This document shows positions 1 to 10,285 of a stretch of DNA of 64,000 bases, piece by piece; position 1 is the first letter of the stretch; every line of letters starts with the position of its first letter. This DNA is from Gemmatimonadota bacterium (GTDB lineage Bacteria; Gemmatimonadota; Gemmatimonadetes; Gemmatimonadales; Gemmatimonadaceae): positions 1 through 64,000 of the forward strand of contig BJHH01000002.1 of the NCBI GenBank assembly GCA_014192065.1, read 5' to 3'. The notes below the pieces were generated by a model. The model ran no database searches. It was not told where the DNA came from and saw only the letters and a list, made by a program, of their open reading frames with translations. A program made the position numbers and the translations under genes.

Positions 1-20
1 GTCCGTATTACTGGCCCTGG

Positions 21-779
21 TCACGACGCAAGGTTGAACTTGATGATGTGCCAGATCGCAGCGACACCGTCGCGCCAGCCGATCTTCTTGCCCTCAGCGT
101 AGGTCCGGCCCGAGTACGAGATCGGCACTTCGAAGATCCGTACGTTGGCCTTTGCGAGGCGCGCGGTGACTTCCGGCTCAAAACCGAATCGGTTGGAGGT
201 CAGCACAAGCGAACGCGCTACGTCACCGCGGATCGCCTTGTAGCAGGTCTCCATATCCGTGAGGTTCAGGTTGGTCAGCATGTTACTGAACGTTGTGAGC
301 ACGGTATTGCCAACCGAGTGCCAGAAGTAGAGCACGCGGTGCGGGCCACCGAGGAAACGCGAACCGAACACGGCGTCGGCTCGGCCGTCCACGATCGGCT
401 CGAGCAATGCGGCCCAGTCCGTGGGATCGTATTCGAGGTCTGCGTCCTGCACGATGACGACGTTGCCTGTGCTCGCGGCCAGCGCAGTGCGGATAGCTGC
501 GCCCTTGCCACGGTTCACATCATGTACGACGAGGTGGTCGATCCGGCCAGCCGCCTTCATCGCCCGGAGAATCTCGACCGTGCCGTCGCGCGAGCAATCA
601 TCCACACAAATGATCTGTTTCCGGACGGGTACAGCGTGGACCTGCGCGATGATCGTTTCGATCGTGGCGCGCTCGTTGTAGACGGGAATGAGCACGGACA
701 GCACGAGATCGCGCGGGTCAATCGGCGTCCACCCCTGCATACGGGGTGGGGCGTTGATGGCATACGGCGGAGTGCTCAT
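21..779 (-). CDS. Family 2 glycosyltransferase, DPM1-like
   Basis: Predicted GT-A glycosyltransferase of the polyprenyl-phosphate mannosyltransferase type, transferring a hexose from a nucleotide sugar to a lipid phosphate on the cytoplasmic face of the membrane. The 252-aa protein shows the Rossmann-like strand [11 protein letters not shown] (26-36), DDCSRDGT (60-67) and the Mg/nucleotide site QDADLEYDP (111-119), followed by FGSRFLGG and a C-terminal half with METCYKA and RFGFEPE, as in bacterial DPM1 homologues. It has no C-terminal membrane anchor, so it belongs to the short soluble form. It lies 58 bases downstream of the PilR-like regulator on the same strand and may be cotranscribed. 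Substrate and acceptor cannot be told from sequence. Confidence 0.88.
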   Translation of the reverse strand: MSTPPYAINAPPRMQGWTPIDPRDLVLSVLIPVYNERATIETIIAQVHAVPVRKQIICVDDCSRDGTVEILRAMKAAGRIDHLVVHDVNRGKGAAIRTALAASTGNVVIVQDADLEYDPTDWAALLEPIVDGRADAVFGSRFLGGPHRVLYFWHSVGNTVLTTFSNMLTNLNLTDMETCYKAIRGDVARSLVLTSNRFGFEPEVTARLAKANVRIFEVPISYSGRTYAEGKKIGWRDGVAAIWHIIKFNLAS

Positions 780-837
780 GGGCGTTCCCGTTGGTGTGTT
801 CAGAAGTGACTGCGCAGGTCGCCGCGACCGTCAGCTC

Positions 838-2225
<1,388 letters not shown>

Positions 2226-2229
<4 letters not shown>

Positions 2230-3899
2230 TCGGACACTCCTGGGGTGGCATCGTCATACGGAATGAGCACGCGAAACCGCGAGCCCGTGTCTCCGGTATC
2301 CACGAGCACCACACCGCGATGCGCTTCGATCGCGCGGTAGGCAATCGCGAGGCCGAGGCCGGTGCCGCCGACCTTGGTGGTGGTGAACGGTTCGAACAGG
2401 CGCTCGCGAACACCGGTCGCGATGCCGGCGCCTTCGTCAGTCACGTCGATGGCCACCGCTCCCCTCGCGAGAGACGGCACGCCCCGCGGCAGCCGCTCCG
2501 CCGGCGCTGGGCCCGCCGTCACCCGCACGACCGTACCGGGTCGCGTGGCCTGCAGCGCGTTCAGCACGAGATTGAAAATGGCCCGGTGCAACAGATCCTC
2601 GTCGCCCGTCACGGCAAGCGGATCGCCGGTGATGGTCACCTCGATTGTGGAATTCGGCGCGCGCCCAGGATGCGCTTCCGCAAGGCGAACGGCGCCGCGC
2701 ACCACGCCACCGAGGTCAACCAACTCACGCTTGGTAACGCGCACACGGGAAAAATCGAGAAACTCCGAGAGGAGGCGCGAGAGGCGATCCGATTCGCGCA
2801 CGATCAGGCGGCCAAGTGTGCGCTCATCGTCGTTGGCCGCCGGGCGCGCCGAGATCTGCTCAACCGCGCTCCGGATAGACGCGAGGGGATTCTTGATCTC
2901 GTGCGCTAGCGATGCCGACAGCTCGGCGACCGCCTCGAGGCGCTGCGCACGCAGGTTGAGCTGCTCGAGCCGCTTCTGGTCGGAGATGTCCTTGAAGATC
3001 GCCGTGATCGTCCGTCCGCCGACGGCCTCGTCGGCTGGCGCGATGGTCGTCGTCACGCCGAGCGCAACGGTCAACTCGCCGCGCCGAAGCGTGCCCTCCG
3101 AACGGGCGGCAACCCATCCCTCGCTCGTGGCACGGCGGAGTGCCTCCGCGAGGCCGGGCGCGACCGCATGGACGTAGTCGAGAATTGGGGTGCCGACACG
3201 GGCTTCGAGATCGCTACCGAGCAGTTCCGACGCGCTGGCGTTTGCGAAGAGCAGCTCGCCGGTCTCATCCACGCTGATGATGCCGCTGCCAATGTTCCGC
3301 AGGATGTCGGCCTCACGCAGCCGAACGCGTTTCAGTTCGGCCTCGAGCGCTTCGCGACCGACACCCGCGACTTTGAGTTGGGCGGAGATCAGGCTCGAGC
3401 CGGCGGCCGCGAGCGCAAAGACCAACACCTGCAGGATGAATGGGGCGGCCAGCGTCGTCGCCTGCAACAGGGAGACGTCGGCGGCGTAAAGCACGATGCC
3501 GAGCGCGGCGACCAGCATCGCGCCACGCACCGGGAGAAAGATCGCGGCGACCGCATTGACCAAGATGTAGAGCGCCGCCACCTGGCCATCGGTCACGTGT
3601 ACGGCCGCCGTGACGACGAGCAGATCTACCATGAGCTGCAGGTAGAAGAACCCCTCCGTGAACGGGCGGCGCTGGACGTCGGACCAGGCGAACGAGGCGA
3701 CCGTGACGATGTGCGACAGCACGAACGTCAACATGACGATCAGCGTCTTGTCGCTGTCCAACTCGAGCCACTTGCTGAACGCGGCGATGAGAACCGCCCA
3801 CGCAACCGACAGTCGCCCGATGTAGACCCACCGGATCAGGCGCGAGGGTTTGAGGACTGCCTGCAAGCGACCTTCAGGCCGGTCGAACAGCAGCATCAT
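2226..3899 (-). CDS. Sensor histidine kinase, PilS-like
   Basis: Membrane-bound sensor kinase that phosphorylates the adjacent NtrC-type regulator. The 557-aa protein has about six N-terminal membrane helices (roughly 24-175), a short coiled linker, a PAS domain (about 195-305, NIGSGIISVDETGELLFAN), HisKA with His333 in LAHEIKNPLASI, and a HATPase domain with the N-box DEDLLHRAIFNLVLNALQ and glycine boxes DEGAGI and GGTGLGLAI. Six helices plus PAS plus kinase is the PilS layout. ATG at 3899 follows a good ribosome site (AGGGGAAG). No periplasmic sensor domain is evident, so the signal is probably sensed in the membrane or through PAS. Confidence 0.9.
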
Positions 3900-4011
3900 C
3901 TTCCCCTGTTCTGGCGTTGCAATTCGCTAGACATTCATATTGTGGACTACTGTTGCTTTTTGCAATAAAGCCGCCAGCCGAGATGTAGGGGATGCCGTGG
4001 ACCGCTAGAAT

Positions 4012-4461
4012 GTGAGCATGACACGCGACTCAGCGCGGTTCGGGCTCGAGATTACCCCAAGCGTGACGATTCCGGCAACGGAGATCGAAGCCCGCGCCAC
4101 GCGGTCGAGCGGCCCAGGCGGCCAGCACGTGAACAAGTCGTCCACGCGCGTCGAACTGGTGTGGACGCTGGGCCAGTCGCGCGCCATCAGCGACGCCCAA
4201 CGGGCGCGGATCCGCGACAAGCTCGCGGGCCGACTCGACGCGGACGGCAACGTGCGCATCGTCGCGAGCGACACCCGCAGCCAGCGGCAGAATCGCGCAC
4301 TCGCTGAGGAGCGGCTGGTCATCTTGGTCCGCCGAGCCCTCGCCGTGCCGAAGGTCCGCAAGCGGACCAAGCCGGGCAAGGGTGCCATTGAACGCCGGCT
4401 GACCGAGAAGCACAAGCATTCCGAACAGAAACGCGAACGACGCAGGCGCGACACGGACTAA
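4012..4461 (+). CDS. arfB: ArfB/YaeJ-type peptidyl-tRNA hydrolase
   Basis: Ribosome-rescue factor that hydrolyses peptidyl-tRNA on stalled ribosomes. The 149-aa protein carries the release-factor motif SSGPGGQHVNKS (GGQ at 36-38) and a lysine/arginine-rich C-terminal tail (KRTKPGKGAIERRLTEKHK) that in ArfB enters the empty mRNA channel. It lacks the codon-recognition domain of RF1/RF2, which separates it from true release factors, and matches the usual ArfB length of about 140. GTG at 4012 or ATG at 4018 can start it. It is monocistronic and convergent with the next gene. Confidence 0.9.
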   Translation: MSMTRDSARFGLEITPSVTIPATEIEARATRSSGPGGQHVNKSSTRVELVWTLGQSRAISDAQRARIRDKLAGRLDADGNVRIVASDTRSQRQNRALAEERLVILVRRALAVPKVRKRTKPGKGAIERRLTEKHKHSEQKRERRRRDTD

Positions 4462-4494
4462 ACGTCTGAGATCGGGCCGGCACGCGAACGCGAC

Positions 4495-5292
4495 TTAGGG
4501 CTTCACGAGTGCCTTGACGGCGGCGGGCAGGTCGAATGTGGCCGCGTCGACCTTGTCGAACTCGACCGCGGTGAAGGTGATCGTCGCGCCCGCGGGACCG
4601 CCGCGCTGTTCGATCTTCTTCGGAAGTCTGAGTCCACCGAAATCGCCGTACTCGACGAACACCGTCGTCGCCTCGATCGGCCCCTGGGGCGTCGCCTGTG
4701 CTCCCGAGATGCCCGCGAGCAGCCCGGTGCCGGCGTCGAAGTACTCAAATCCGTCACGCGTACCGCGCGCGACCTTCACCTTGTAGCACTTCCGGCCTTC
4801 GAAGTCACTCAGCTCGATTGTCTCAGCCTTGGTGTAGTTGGCGGGGTCCTGGAGGTTGGCAAAGAAGTCCCCGTTGCTCTTGGCAGCCTCAAGCGCTTCG
4901 CCGGTAATGAGTTGCGCGCCCGCCATGGGGTTCGTGGTCCACGCCACGGTACCGTCGTAACCCTGCAGAATCTCGCCGATCTGCGGCAACACGATCTTCT
5001 GCACGTACTTGTTCGGCTTCGCGCGGAACACTTCCATTGACGCTTCCATACCCATCGCGGCGACCGACATCGTTGCCGTCAAGCGCATCGAACTGTATTT
5101 GTCGAGCGCTGCCCGTCCACCGACGGCGGCGTTGTGTTTTTCCATCAGCGACTTCGCCTCGGGAAGCGCCTGGGCTTCGGCCTGTGCCAGCGCGGCGTGG
5201 AATGCCAGCACGGCGACGATCGTGGAATAGCTGGCGCGCGCGCGGAGCAATCGGAACGAATCAAGCACGGGACCGTTGGGTTGAAGATGCAT
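4495..5292 (-). CDS. Exported LolA-like lipoprotein-binding fold protein
   Basis: 265-aa exported protein with an N-terminal hydrophobic stretch (about 22-40, TIVAVLAFHAALAQAEAQ) and a repetitive beta-strand pattern typical of the LolA/LppX-like half-barrel (outer-membrane lipoprotein-sorting family). Features include LMEKHNAAVGGRAALDKY after the signal, FRAKPNKYVQKIVLPQIGEI, GYDGTVAWTTNPM, and a C-terminal half with YFDAGTGLLAG and FGGLRLPKKIEQR. Family members carry lipids or lipoproteins across the periplasm; the exact cargo is unknown. It starts six bases after the stop of the lipoprotein gene upstream, so the two probably form an operon. Confidence 0.7.
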   Translation of the reverse strand: MHLQPNGPVLDSFRLLRARASYSTIVAVLAFHAALAQAEAQALPEAKSLMEKHNAAVGGRAALDKYSSMRLTATMSVAAMGMEASMEVFRAKPNKYVQKIVLPQIGEILQGYDGTVAWTTNPMAGAQLITGEALEAAKSNGDFFANLQDPANYTKAETIELSDFEGRKCYKVKVARGTRDGFEYFDAGTGLLAGISGAQATPQGPIEATTVFVEYGDFGGLRLPKKIEQRGGPAGATITFTAVEFDKVDAATFDLPAAVKALVKP

Positions 5293-5298
5293 CGCAAT

Positions 5299-5799
5299 CT
5301 AGGGAGCGCCGGCACCCGCTGCGAGCGCGGTGGCGATGCGCTCGCGCTGACGATCGGTGCCGCCCACGACGACGGCAATGAGGTTGTTGTTTTCGATCAG
5401 ATCGTGCCCGACACCCCAGGGCGACGGCGTGCCGCGCGGCGCGAAGGTCGATGGGTCGAGCGCCGCAACCACGGCTTTGCGCGCGACGGAATCGCGGTAG
5501 ACATACACATCGATGGTAGACACGCCGAGCCGGTAGGCAAGCACGGGGGCGCCCATCCAGACGAGCGCCTTCACCGAATCGCGGCGTTGAGGCGCCAGAC
5601 CGGCATCCACGAGCCGCTTCACGAGCTGCGCGTCGTTCCAGACAGCCGACAACGGCACCGCGACCGCCTCGAACGCCCGCGCCGACTCGGTGGCGACGCG
5701 CGCGCGGGCAGCCACCGCGTTCCGTTCGCGCTTCGCCTCGGCGCTTTCGCAACCCGTCAGCACGGTGACGGCCGCGCCCAGGAATAGCAGAGCCCGCAT
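5299..5799 (-). CDS. Small lipoprotein of unknown function
   Basis: Unrecognised lipoprotein of about 166 aa. I start it at the ATG at 5799 because this gives a classic signal peptide and lipobox (MRALLFLGAAVTVLTGC) with Cys17 as the likely lipidation site; an ATG four codons upstream (5811) is also possible. The mature part has an alanine/arginine-rich segment and no motif I know. It is followed after six bases by the LolA-like gene, suggesting that both act in the periplasm or outer membrane. It is divergent from the S4-domain gene; the upstream ATG choice would overlap that gene's start codon in a CATG. Confidence 0.65.
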   Translation of the reverse strand: MRALLFLGAAVTVLTGCESAEAKRERNAVAARARVATESARAFEAVAVPLSAVWNDAQLVKRLVDAGLAPQRRDSVKALVWMGAPVLAYRLGVSTIDVYVYRDSVARKAVVAALDPSTFAPRGTPSPWGVGHDLIENNNLIAVVVGGTDRQRERIATALAAGAGAP

Positions 5800-5809
5800 A
5801 TTGTGTGTC

Positions 5810-6226
5810 ATGAGCCGCAGGCGTTCCGAAGAAGAAGTTCCCGCCGCATCGACCAGTGTTCGCGTGGACAAGTGGCTGTGGGCCGCGCGTTTCTACAAGA
5901 CCCGTGCGCTCTCGGCCGACGCGGTCGCTGCTGGCAAGGTCGAAGTGGGCGGAGAGCGCGTCAAGCCCGCGCGCGGCGTACGAGTCGGCGAGCAGGTGAG
6001 CATTCGGCTCGGGCCGTACCTGCAGCTCGTCGTTGTGCGAGCGCTCAGCGAGCGACGGGGGCCGGCATCAGTCGCCGTCACCCTCTACGAAGAGACTGCT
6101 GAGTCGAAGGCGGAACGCCAGAAACTCGCGTGGACGCTCAAGCACGCCGCGCCGGTAATGGACCCGGGTGAAGGGCGGCCGACGAAGAAGGACCGACGCG
6201 CACTGGAAAAACATCGCGGGCATTAG
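5810..6226 (+). CDS. hslR: S4-domain RNA-binding protein, Hsp15-like
   Basis: RNA-binding protein of the Hsp15 (HslR) family, which binds 50S subunits carrying a stranded nascent chain-tRNA and helps return them to the pool. The 138-aa product has an S4 domain right after a short N-terminus (RVDKWLWAARFYKTRALS, GKVEVGGERVKPARGV) and a lysine/arginine-rich C-terminal tail (PTKKDRRALEKHRGH), both typical of Hsp15 (about 133 aa). ATG at 5810 is preferred over the longer reading from 5690, which would run back over the divergent lipoprotein gene. With arfB about 1.3 kb away, two translation-rescue functions sit close together. Confidence 0.85.
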   Translation: MSRRRSEEEVPAASTSVRVDKWLWAARFYKTRALSADAVAAGKVEVGGERVKPARGVRVGEQVSIRLGPYLQLVVVRALSERRGPASVAVTLYEETAESKAERQKLAWTLKHAAPVMDPGEGRPTKKDRRALEKHRGH

Positions 6227-6228
6227 CT

Positions 6229-6261
6229 GCGCTGCTGCCAACACCGTGGCTCAAGCAGCGC
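6229..6261. terminator. Weak hairpin between convergent genes
   Basis: GCGCTGCT and AGCAGCGC form an 8-bp stem around a 17-base loop between the convergent hslR-like and esterase genes. There is no T-run, so a terminator role is only a suggestion from position. Confidence 0.3.
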
Positions 6262-6281
6262 CAGGATGTCGACCCCCGTCC

Positions 6282-6959
6282 TCAGGGGCTGGCTTCGCTT
6301 GCAATCCCGTTGAGCGTGGCGTCGTCCAGCCTGTGGCCACCCACGAACGAGACAGCCGCATGCGGCAGGTTCGCTGCGCGAAGCATGCCGAGTTGCTGGT
6401 CGAGCACCTTGGGCGTGATGTACACGTCCTTCGTACCGCAAACGTACGTGAGCTTCGGCGCGCGGATGGCGGCGTTGGCCACGTAGTCGATCTCCGGAGG
6501 GAGTGACGACGCCCAGACCACGAGGTGCGCGGGCTGCACATTGCCGTTCGCAACCCAACGCACTGACGTCGCGCCCCCCTGTGAAAAGCCGATGATCGTG
6601 ACCGGCGGTGGGGTACCGCCAAAGCGCGCAGCGAGGCTCGCGTGCAGGTCGTCGAGGTAGCGCACATAGTCGCGAATTTCGCTGTCGCGCTGATCGCGCG
6701 TCATCCAACTGGCGACGACGGCCGCGTTCTTTGATCTGATCGCACCTTCGTAGTAGCGCGACAGCGCCTCGGGTGCGACGATCAACCGCGACGGCGCCGC
6801 GATGGCGCCGCAGCTGTCCAGAAACGGCACAGCCCGCATACCCTGGCCGTGCAGCACATACCACAGCTCGCTGATCGCGGGGCTCGGCTCGGGCCCGAGC
6901 GAAGCGAAGAGGGCGGTGCGGCGGACTTCGATCGATCCCGTGCGGATCTCCGCGGTCAT
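6282..6959 (-). CDS. Alpha/beta hydrolase, carboxylesterase/phospholipase type
   Basis: Serine esterase of the YpfH/carboxylesterase-phospholipase group, cytoplasmic since no signal peptide is seen. The 225-aa protein has the oxyanion region YVLHGQGM, the nucleophile elbow GFSQGG, the acid residue in CGTKDVYI and the histidine in GGHRLDD, so the triad is complete. I chose the ATG at 6959 (MTAEIRTG); the reading frame is open to 7058, but the extra 33 residues are arginine/histidine-rich and unlike the rest. It faces the 54-aa gene across a 196-base divergent spacer. Substrate unknown. Confidence 0.83.
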   Translation of the reverse strand: MTAEIRTGSIEVRRTALFASLGPEPSPAISELWYVLHGQGMRAVPFLDSCGAIAAPSRLIVAPEALSRYYEGAIRSKNAAVVASWMTRDQRDSEIRDYVRYLDDLHASLAARFGGTPPPVTIIGFSQGGATSVRWVANGNVQPAHLVVWASSLPPEIDYVANAAIRAPKLTYVCGTKDVYITPKVLDQQLGMLRAANLPHAAVSFVGGHRLDDATLNGIASEASP

Positions 6960-7155
6960 CACACCTTCCTGACGAGGCCGTTGTGGACGCCGATCTGGTC
7001 TTTGGCGGCAGCGGTGCTGGGACGGGTGGCGGTGACCATGCCTCAGAATAGCCGTCATCCGCAGCGGTGAGAATAGGACGCCAATGCCTGGATGTCGCTG
7101 GCACAGGGTGCCGCGCGCCGACTATTATTAGTGGTCCTCCACGGAGCCTTCCCGC

Positions 7156-7320
7156 GTGTCGTCCGATAAAGTCAATCCATCCGCCCACGGCTGGGGCGTC
7201 GCCGCGATAGTCATCGCGCTCGCCATCATCGCCAACGTGACGGCGTACTCAATCCACCAAGCGACGTACCTCAAGCCCGACGCCAAGCCCGACGCGAAGG
7301 TTGAGGCGCCGAAGCACTAG
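7156..7320 (+). CDS. 54-aa single-span membrane protein
   Basis: Small ORF from GTG (7156) to TAG (7318-7320). It encodes a short hydrophilic N-terminus, one clear membrane helix (about 13-29, GWGVAAIVIALAIIANV) and a charged tail with a KPDA-KPDA-K repeat. A TATTAT hexamer lies 28 bases upstream of the GTG and a strong hairpin follows the stop directly, so the transcript is bounded on both sides. The third codon positions are mostly G or C, as in the neighbours. Family not recognised. The start is supported only weakly (GGAG 12 bases upstream). Confidence 0.55.
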   Translation: MSSDKVNPSAHGWGVAAIVIALAIIANVTAYSIHQATYLKPDAKPDAKVEAPKH

Positions 7321-7331
7321 GCGACTCAGCC

Positions 7332-7381
7332 AACCAAAAACACGAACGGGGGGCGCGACCATCGCGCTCCCCGTTTTGGTT
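7332..7381. terminator. Bidirectional terminator hairpin
   Basis: AACCAAAA (7332-7339) pairs with TTTTGGTT (7374-7381), with a GC-rich inner stem (ACGGGG...CCCCGT). It has T-rich flanks on both strands, so it can end both the 54-aa gene and infA, which point at each other. Confidence 0.85.
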
Positions 7382-7404
7382 ATACCCTGTCCCGCGTCAG
7401 CGGT

Positions 7405-7626
7405 TCAGGTCTTGTGCCTAAAGGTGATGCGTCCGCGACTCAGGTCGTACGGCGACACCTCAACCGACACACGATCGCCCTGGAGCACCCGGATGCGGAA
7501 CCGCCGCATCTTGCCAGCCATGGTCGCCAGCACATCGTGTCCGTTGCTCAACTGCACTCGGAACGTGGCGCTGGGGAGCACTTCGCTGACGGTGCCTTCG
7601 AGTTCGATCGCTTCTTCTTTCGCCAT
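7405..7626 (-). CDS. infA: Translation initiation factor IF-1
   Basis: 73-aa S1/OB-fold initiation factor that binds the A site of the 30S subunit during initiation. The sequence is clearly IF-1: [18 protein letters not shown] at the start, [29 protein letters not shown] and the C-terminal [15 protein letters not shown]. The length is that of the family (71-74 aa). ATG at 7626 is certain by homology; the open frame upstream to 7716 is not conserved-looking and overlaps the promoter of the next gene. It stands alone, ended by the hairpin at 7332-7381, instead of in a ribosomal-protein operon. Confidence 0.97.
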   Translation of the reverse strand: MAKEEAIELEGTVSEVLPSATFRVQLSNGHDVLATMAGKMRRFRIRVLQGDRVSVEVSPYDLSRGRITFRHKT

Positions 7627-7666
7627 GGAGTCCGGATTGGGAGGTTGCCGCAACTGCGATTCGGGC

Positions 7667-7695
7667 CTGACCGCACGCCACGCGCCCGATACACT
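7667..7695 (+). promoter_or_regulatory. Sigma-70-like promoter before the M20/pnuC run
   Basis: CTGACC (7667-7672), a 17-base spacer and TACACT (7690-7695): four of six matches in each box at ideal spacing. It lies 65 bases before the M20 start. Confidence 0.5.
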
Positions 7696-7707
7696 ACTAA
7701 TTGTAGT
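7693..7707. promoter_or_regulatory. Inverted repeat over the -10/start region
   Basis: ACTAC-TAATT-GTAGT, a 5-bp inverted repeat overlapping the -10 box and expected transcription start. The same GTAGTAC sequence recurs in the palindrome before the TonB receptor at 12287. A regulator site is suggested by position, not proven. Confidence 0.35.
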
Positions 7708-7759
7708 ACCTCTCAAGCCACCGAACCAGCCAAAACCCGCACCAAATCACCGGAATCCC

Positions 7760-9076
7760 ATGCCAATTATCCGCCCGGCCCTAACCCTCCTGGCACTGCT
7801 AACCGCCTCCGGAACCGCCAGTGCGCAGGGCGGCACGCGACCGGCCGACCTCGACGCCAACGTGACACCCGTCATGGCGAAAGTCATCGCCTGGCGGCGT
7901 GATTTCCACGAACACCCGGAACTCGGCAACAGCGAAGTGCGCACGGCCAAGGTCGTCGCCGAGGCGTTGCGAGCCATGGGGATGGAGGTGCGTGAAAAAG
8001 TTGGCAAGACGGGCGTCGTCGGCGTGCTCAAGGGCGGCAAGCCCGGGCCGGTGATCGCGCTCCGCGCCGACATGGACGCGCTCCCCGTCACCGAAGAAGT
8101 GGACCTTCCGTTCAAGTCCACGGCGAAGGCCACATTCAACGGCCAGACCGTCGGCGTGATGCATGCCTGCGGCCACGACAGCCACGTCGCGATGCTGCTT
8201 GGCGCTGCCGAGGTGCTCGCCAAGATGAAGGCAGAACTCGGCGGAACAGTCGTATTCATCTTTCAGCCAGCCGAAGAGGGTCCGCCGGCCGGCGAGGCGG
8301 GTGGTGCGCCGCTGATGGTCGCCGAGGGAGCGATCGCCAACCCGAAGCCCGAAGCGATTTTCGGACTGCACGTCTGGCCGGACGAGCCAGGCAAGATCAC
8401 CTACCGTCCGAAAGGCGCGATGTCGGCGAGTGACCAGATCGACATCGTCGTGCGCGGCAAGCAGACGCACGGCGCCCAGGCCTGGCGGGGCGTTGACCCG
8501 ATCGTCGTGTCCGCGCAGATCATCAGCGCGCTCCAGACGATCACCGCGCGCCAAACCGATATCACGCTCGCACCGGCGGTGGTAACAATCGGCATGGTGA
8601 CCGGCGGCATTCGCCGCAACATCATTCCCGACAGCGTGATCATGCAGGGAACGATCCGCACGTTCGACAACGACATGCGCAAGGACGTGCTGATGCGCGT
8701 GAGGCGCACCGCCGAGCGGATCGCCGAGGCGTCGGGCGCGACGGCGTTGGTGACCTATGGCGGGCCGACCGACGTGGTGTACAACGATCCCGCGCTCACC
8801 GCCCGGATGGCGCCCTCGCTGGAGCGTGCGGCCAGCGGCAAGGTCAACGCCAGCGGTCTCTGGATGCCGTCAGAGGACTTCCCGGCGTTCACCAAGGAGA
8901 TCCCCGGCCTCTACGTCTTTCTGGGTGTCAACGCGGTCGGTGTCAGCGCCTATGATGCCGCGCCCAATCACTCCCCAAAGTTTTTCGTGAACGAGGATGC
9001 GCTTCCGGTAGGCGTGAAGGCGTACGTGGCGCTCGCGATGGACTACCTCAAGGGGGCGCCTGGCCGAATCCCGTGA
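7760..9076 (+). CDS. Exported M20D amidohydrolase
   Basis: Zinc-dependent amidohydrolase/carboxypeptidase of the M20D group (hippurate hydrolase, indole-acetyl-amino acid hydrolase relatives) that cleaves N-acyl or amide bonds of amino-acid conjugates. The 438-aa protein begins with a signal peptide ending at TASGTASAQ, so it acts in the periplasm. Metal ligands are visible in HACGHDSH, in the EEGP motif (bridging acid) and in GLHVWP, and a final His in DAAPNHSPKFF. ATG at 7760 is chosen because it starts the signal peptide; the frame is open much further upstream across infA but that part is antisense. pnuC begins 28 bases after its stop, suggesting one transcript. Confidence 0.88.
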   Translation: MPIIRPALTLLALLTASGTASAQGGTRPADLDANVTPVMAKVIAWRRDFHEHPELGNSEVRTAKVVAEALRAMGMEVREKVGKTGVVGVLKGGKPGPVIALRADMDALPVTEEVDLPFKSTAKATFNGQTVGVMHACGHDSHVAMLLGAAEVLAKMKAELGGTVVFIFQPAEEGPPAGEAGGAPLMVAEGAIANPKPEAIFGLHVWPDEPGKITYRPKGAMSASDQIDIVVRGKQTHGAQAWRGVDPIVVSAQIISALQTITARQTDITLAPAVVTIGMVTGGIRRNIIPDSVIMQGTIRTFDNDMRKDVLMRVRRTAERIAEASGATALVTYGGPTDVVYNDPALTARMAPSLERAASGKVNASGLWMPSEDFPAFTKEIPGLYVFLGVNAVGVSAYDAAPNHSPKFFVNEDALPVGVKAYVALAMDYLKGAPGRIP

Positions 9077-9104
9077 ACCGACGCTCGCCCAACTCACCGA
9101 CGCG

Positions 9105-9752
9105 ATGACTGGCATACTAGCGGCGCTCGCTGCGAACCGCCTGGAGAGCTTAGCGGTCCTGTTTGGACTCGTCAGCGTCTACCTGTCGTCACGGCAACGG
9201 ATCGCGAGCTGGCCGACGGCGATCCTCAACGTCGGCATCTTCTTCGTGATCTTCTGGCAGTCAAAGCTGTACGCCGACTCGGTGTTGCAGTTGGTCTACC
9301 TCTCGCTGTCAGTGTACGGCTGGTGGGCGTGGCGGCGAGGCGGCGAGGCGCGCACACCGCTCCGAGTGTCGCGGGCTGGCCGGCGGCTGATGGTGCTGGG
9401 CACAGCCGGCGCGCTGGTGTGTGGCCTTGGGCTGGGCGCGTTCCTAGACCTTCGTACCGACTCACCGGTCCCGTACCTCGACGCGGTGCTCACCGCGTTC
9501 AGCCTGCTCGCGCAATGGATGATGACCCGGAAGATCCTCGAGAACTGGGCGGTGTGGATCCTCGTTGACCTCCTGTACGTACCGATGTTCATCGCCCGCG
9601 GGCTGCCGATCACCGCGGTGCAGTACGCCGTATTCCTGATCCTCGCGGTGATGGGGTGGGCAAGCTGGAAGCGCTCGTGGACCGCGGAACAGGTCGGTGG
9701 GCGCGGGGGCCCGGTACGCTCCGCGCCACCGCGAGAGGGGGTCATCGCGTGA
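9105..9752 (+). CDS. pnuC: PnuC-type nicotinamide riboside transporter
   Basis: Inner-membrane carrier of the PnuC family that takes up nicotinamide riboside by facilitated diffusion, trapped inside by phosphorylation. The 215-aa protein has about seven helices, with the family pattern of Trp-rich helix ends (SWPTAILNVGIFFVIFWQSK, LSVYGWWAW) and the late signature LENWAVWILVDLLYVPMFI. Its stop TGA overlaps the GTG of the next gene, a nicotinamide riboside kinase type protein, so transporter and trapping kinase are translationally coupled. The C-terminal 25 residues are hydrophilic and variable. Confidence 0.92.
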   Translation: MTGILAALAANRLESLAVLFGLVSVYLSSRQRIASWPTAILNVGIFFVIFWQSKLYADSVLQLVYLSLSVYGWWAWRRGGEARTPLRVSRAGRRLMVLGTAGALVCGLGLGAFLDLRTDSPVPYLDAVLTAFSLLAQWMMTRKILENWAVWILVDLLYVPMFIARGLPITAVQYAVFLILAVMGWASWKRSWTAEQVGGRGGPVRSAPPREGVIA

Positions 9753-10285
9753 CGCGGCGCATCGTGCTCACCGGTCCCGAATGCAGCGGCAAGACGACGC
9801 TCGCAGCCACGCTCGCCGAACAGTTTGGCGCGCCGTGGCTGCCGGAAGCCTCGCGCGCATACGCGGTCGAAAAGGCGCGCGACGGCCACACACTCACACA
9901 GGCCGACGTGGAACCGATCGCCCGCCGCGCGGTCGCTGCCGAGGATGCCGCACTGGCCGACGCGCCGCCGATGCTCGTGCTCGACACCGACTTACTGAGC
10001 ACCGTGACGTACGCGCGGCATTACTACGGCACGTCGAGCGCATGGCTCGAAGACGAAGCCCACACGCGACAGGCCGCGCTCTACCTGCTCTGCGCACCGG
10101 ACCTGCCGTGGACGCCAGATGGCATTCGTGACCGCCCGACGAACCGTGAGGAGCTATTCACGGCGTTCGAGGGCGTGCTCGCGGAGTTCGGTGCGCGCGT
10201 CGTGGTCGTTCGCGGCACCGGGCCGCGCCGGACGGACGCGGCGGTGCGCGCCGTCACACCGCTGGTCGACGGAGCGGTTCGATGA
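9749..10285 (+). CDS. NadR-type nicotinamide riboside kinase
   Basis: P-loop kinase resembling the C-terminal kinase domain of NadR, which phosphorylates nicotinamide riboside to NMN. The 178-aa product has Walker A GPECSGKTT directly at the N-terminus, EASRAYA, a LVLDTDLLSTV acceptor-side motif and CAPDLPWTPDGIRDRPTNRE, a hallmark of NadR kinases. It lacks the adenylyltransferase and regulator domains of full NadR. I start it at the GTG (9749) that overlaps the pnuC stop (GTGA). Its stop overlaps the ATG of the sensor kinase. Together with PnuC it makes a minimal NAD-precursor salvage unit. Confidence 0.88.
   Translation: MTRRIVLTGPECSGKTTLAATLAEQFGAPWLPEASRAYAVEKARDGHTLTQADVEPIARRAVAAEDAALADAPPMLVLDTDLLSTVTYARHYYGTSSAWLEDEAHTRQAALYLLCAPDLPWTPDGIRDRPTNREELFTAFEGVLAEFGARVVVVRGTGPRRTDAAVRAVTPLVDGAVR

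Noticed and set aside
3168-3968. 266-aa plus-strand ORF
   Set aside because: Antisense to the PilS-like kinase with low-complexity, charged sequence and no motif.
7099-7113. Possible sigma-54 promoter (TGGCAC)
   Set aside because: The GC/TTGC -12 element is missing; the sequence is better read as the short inverted repeat GGCAC-AGG-GTGCC.
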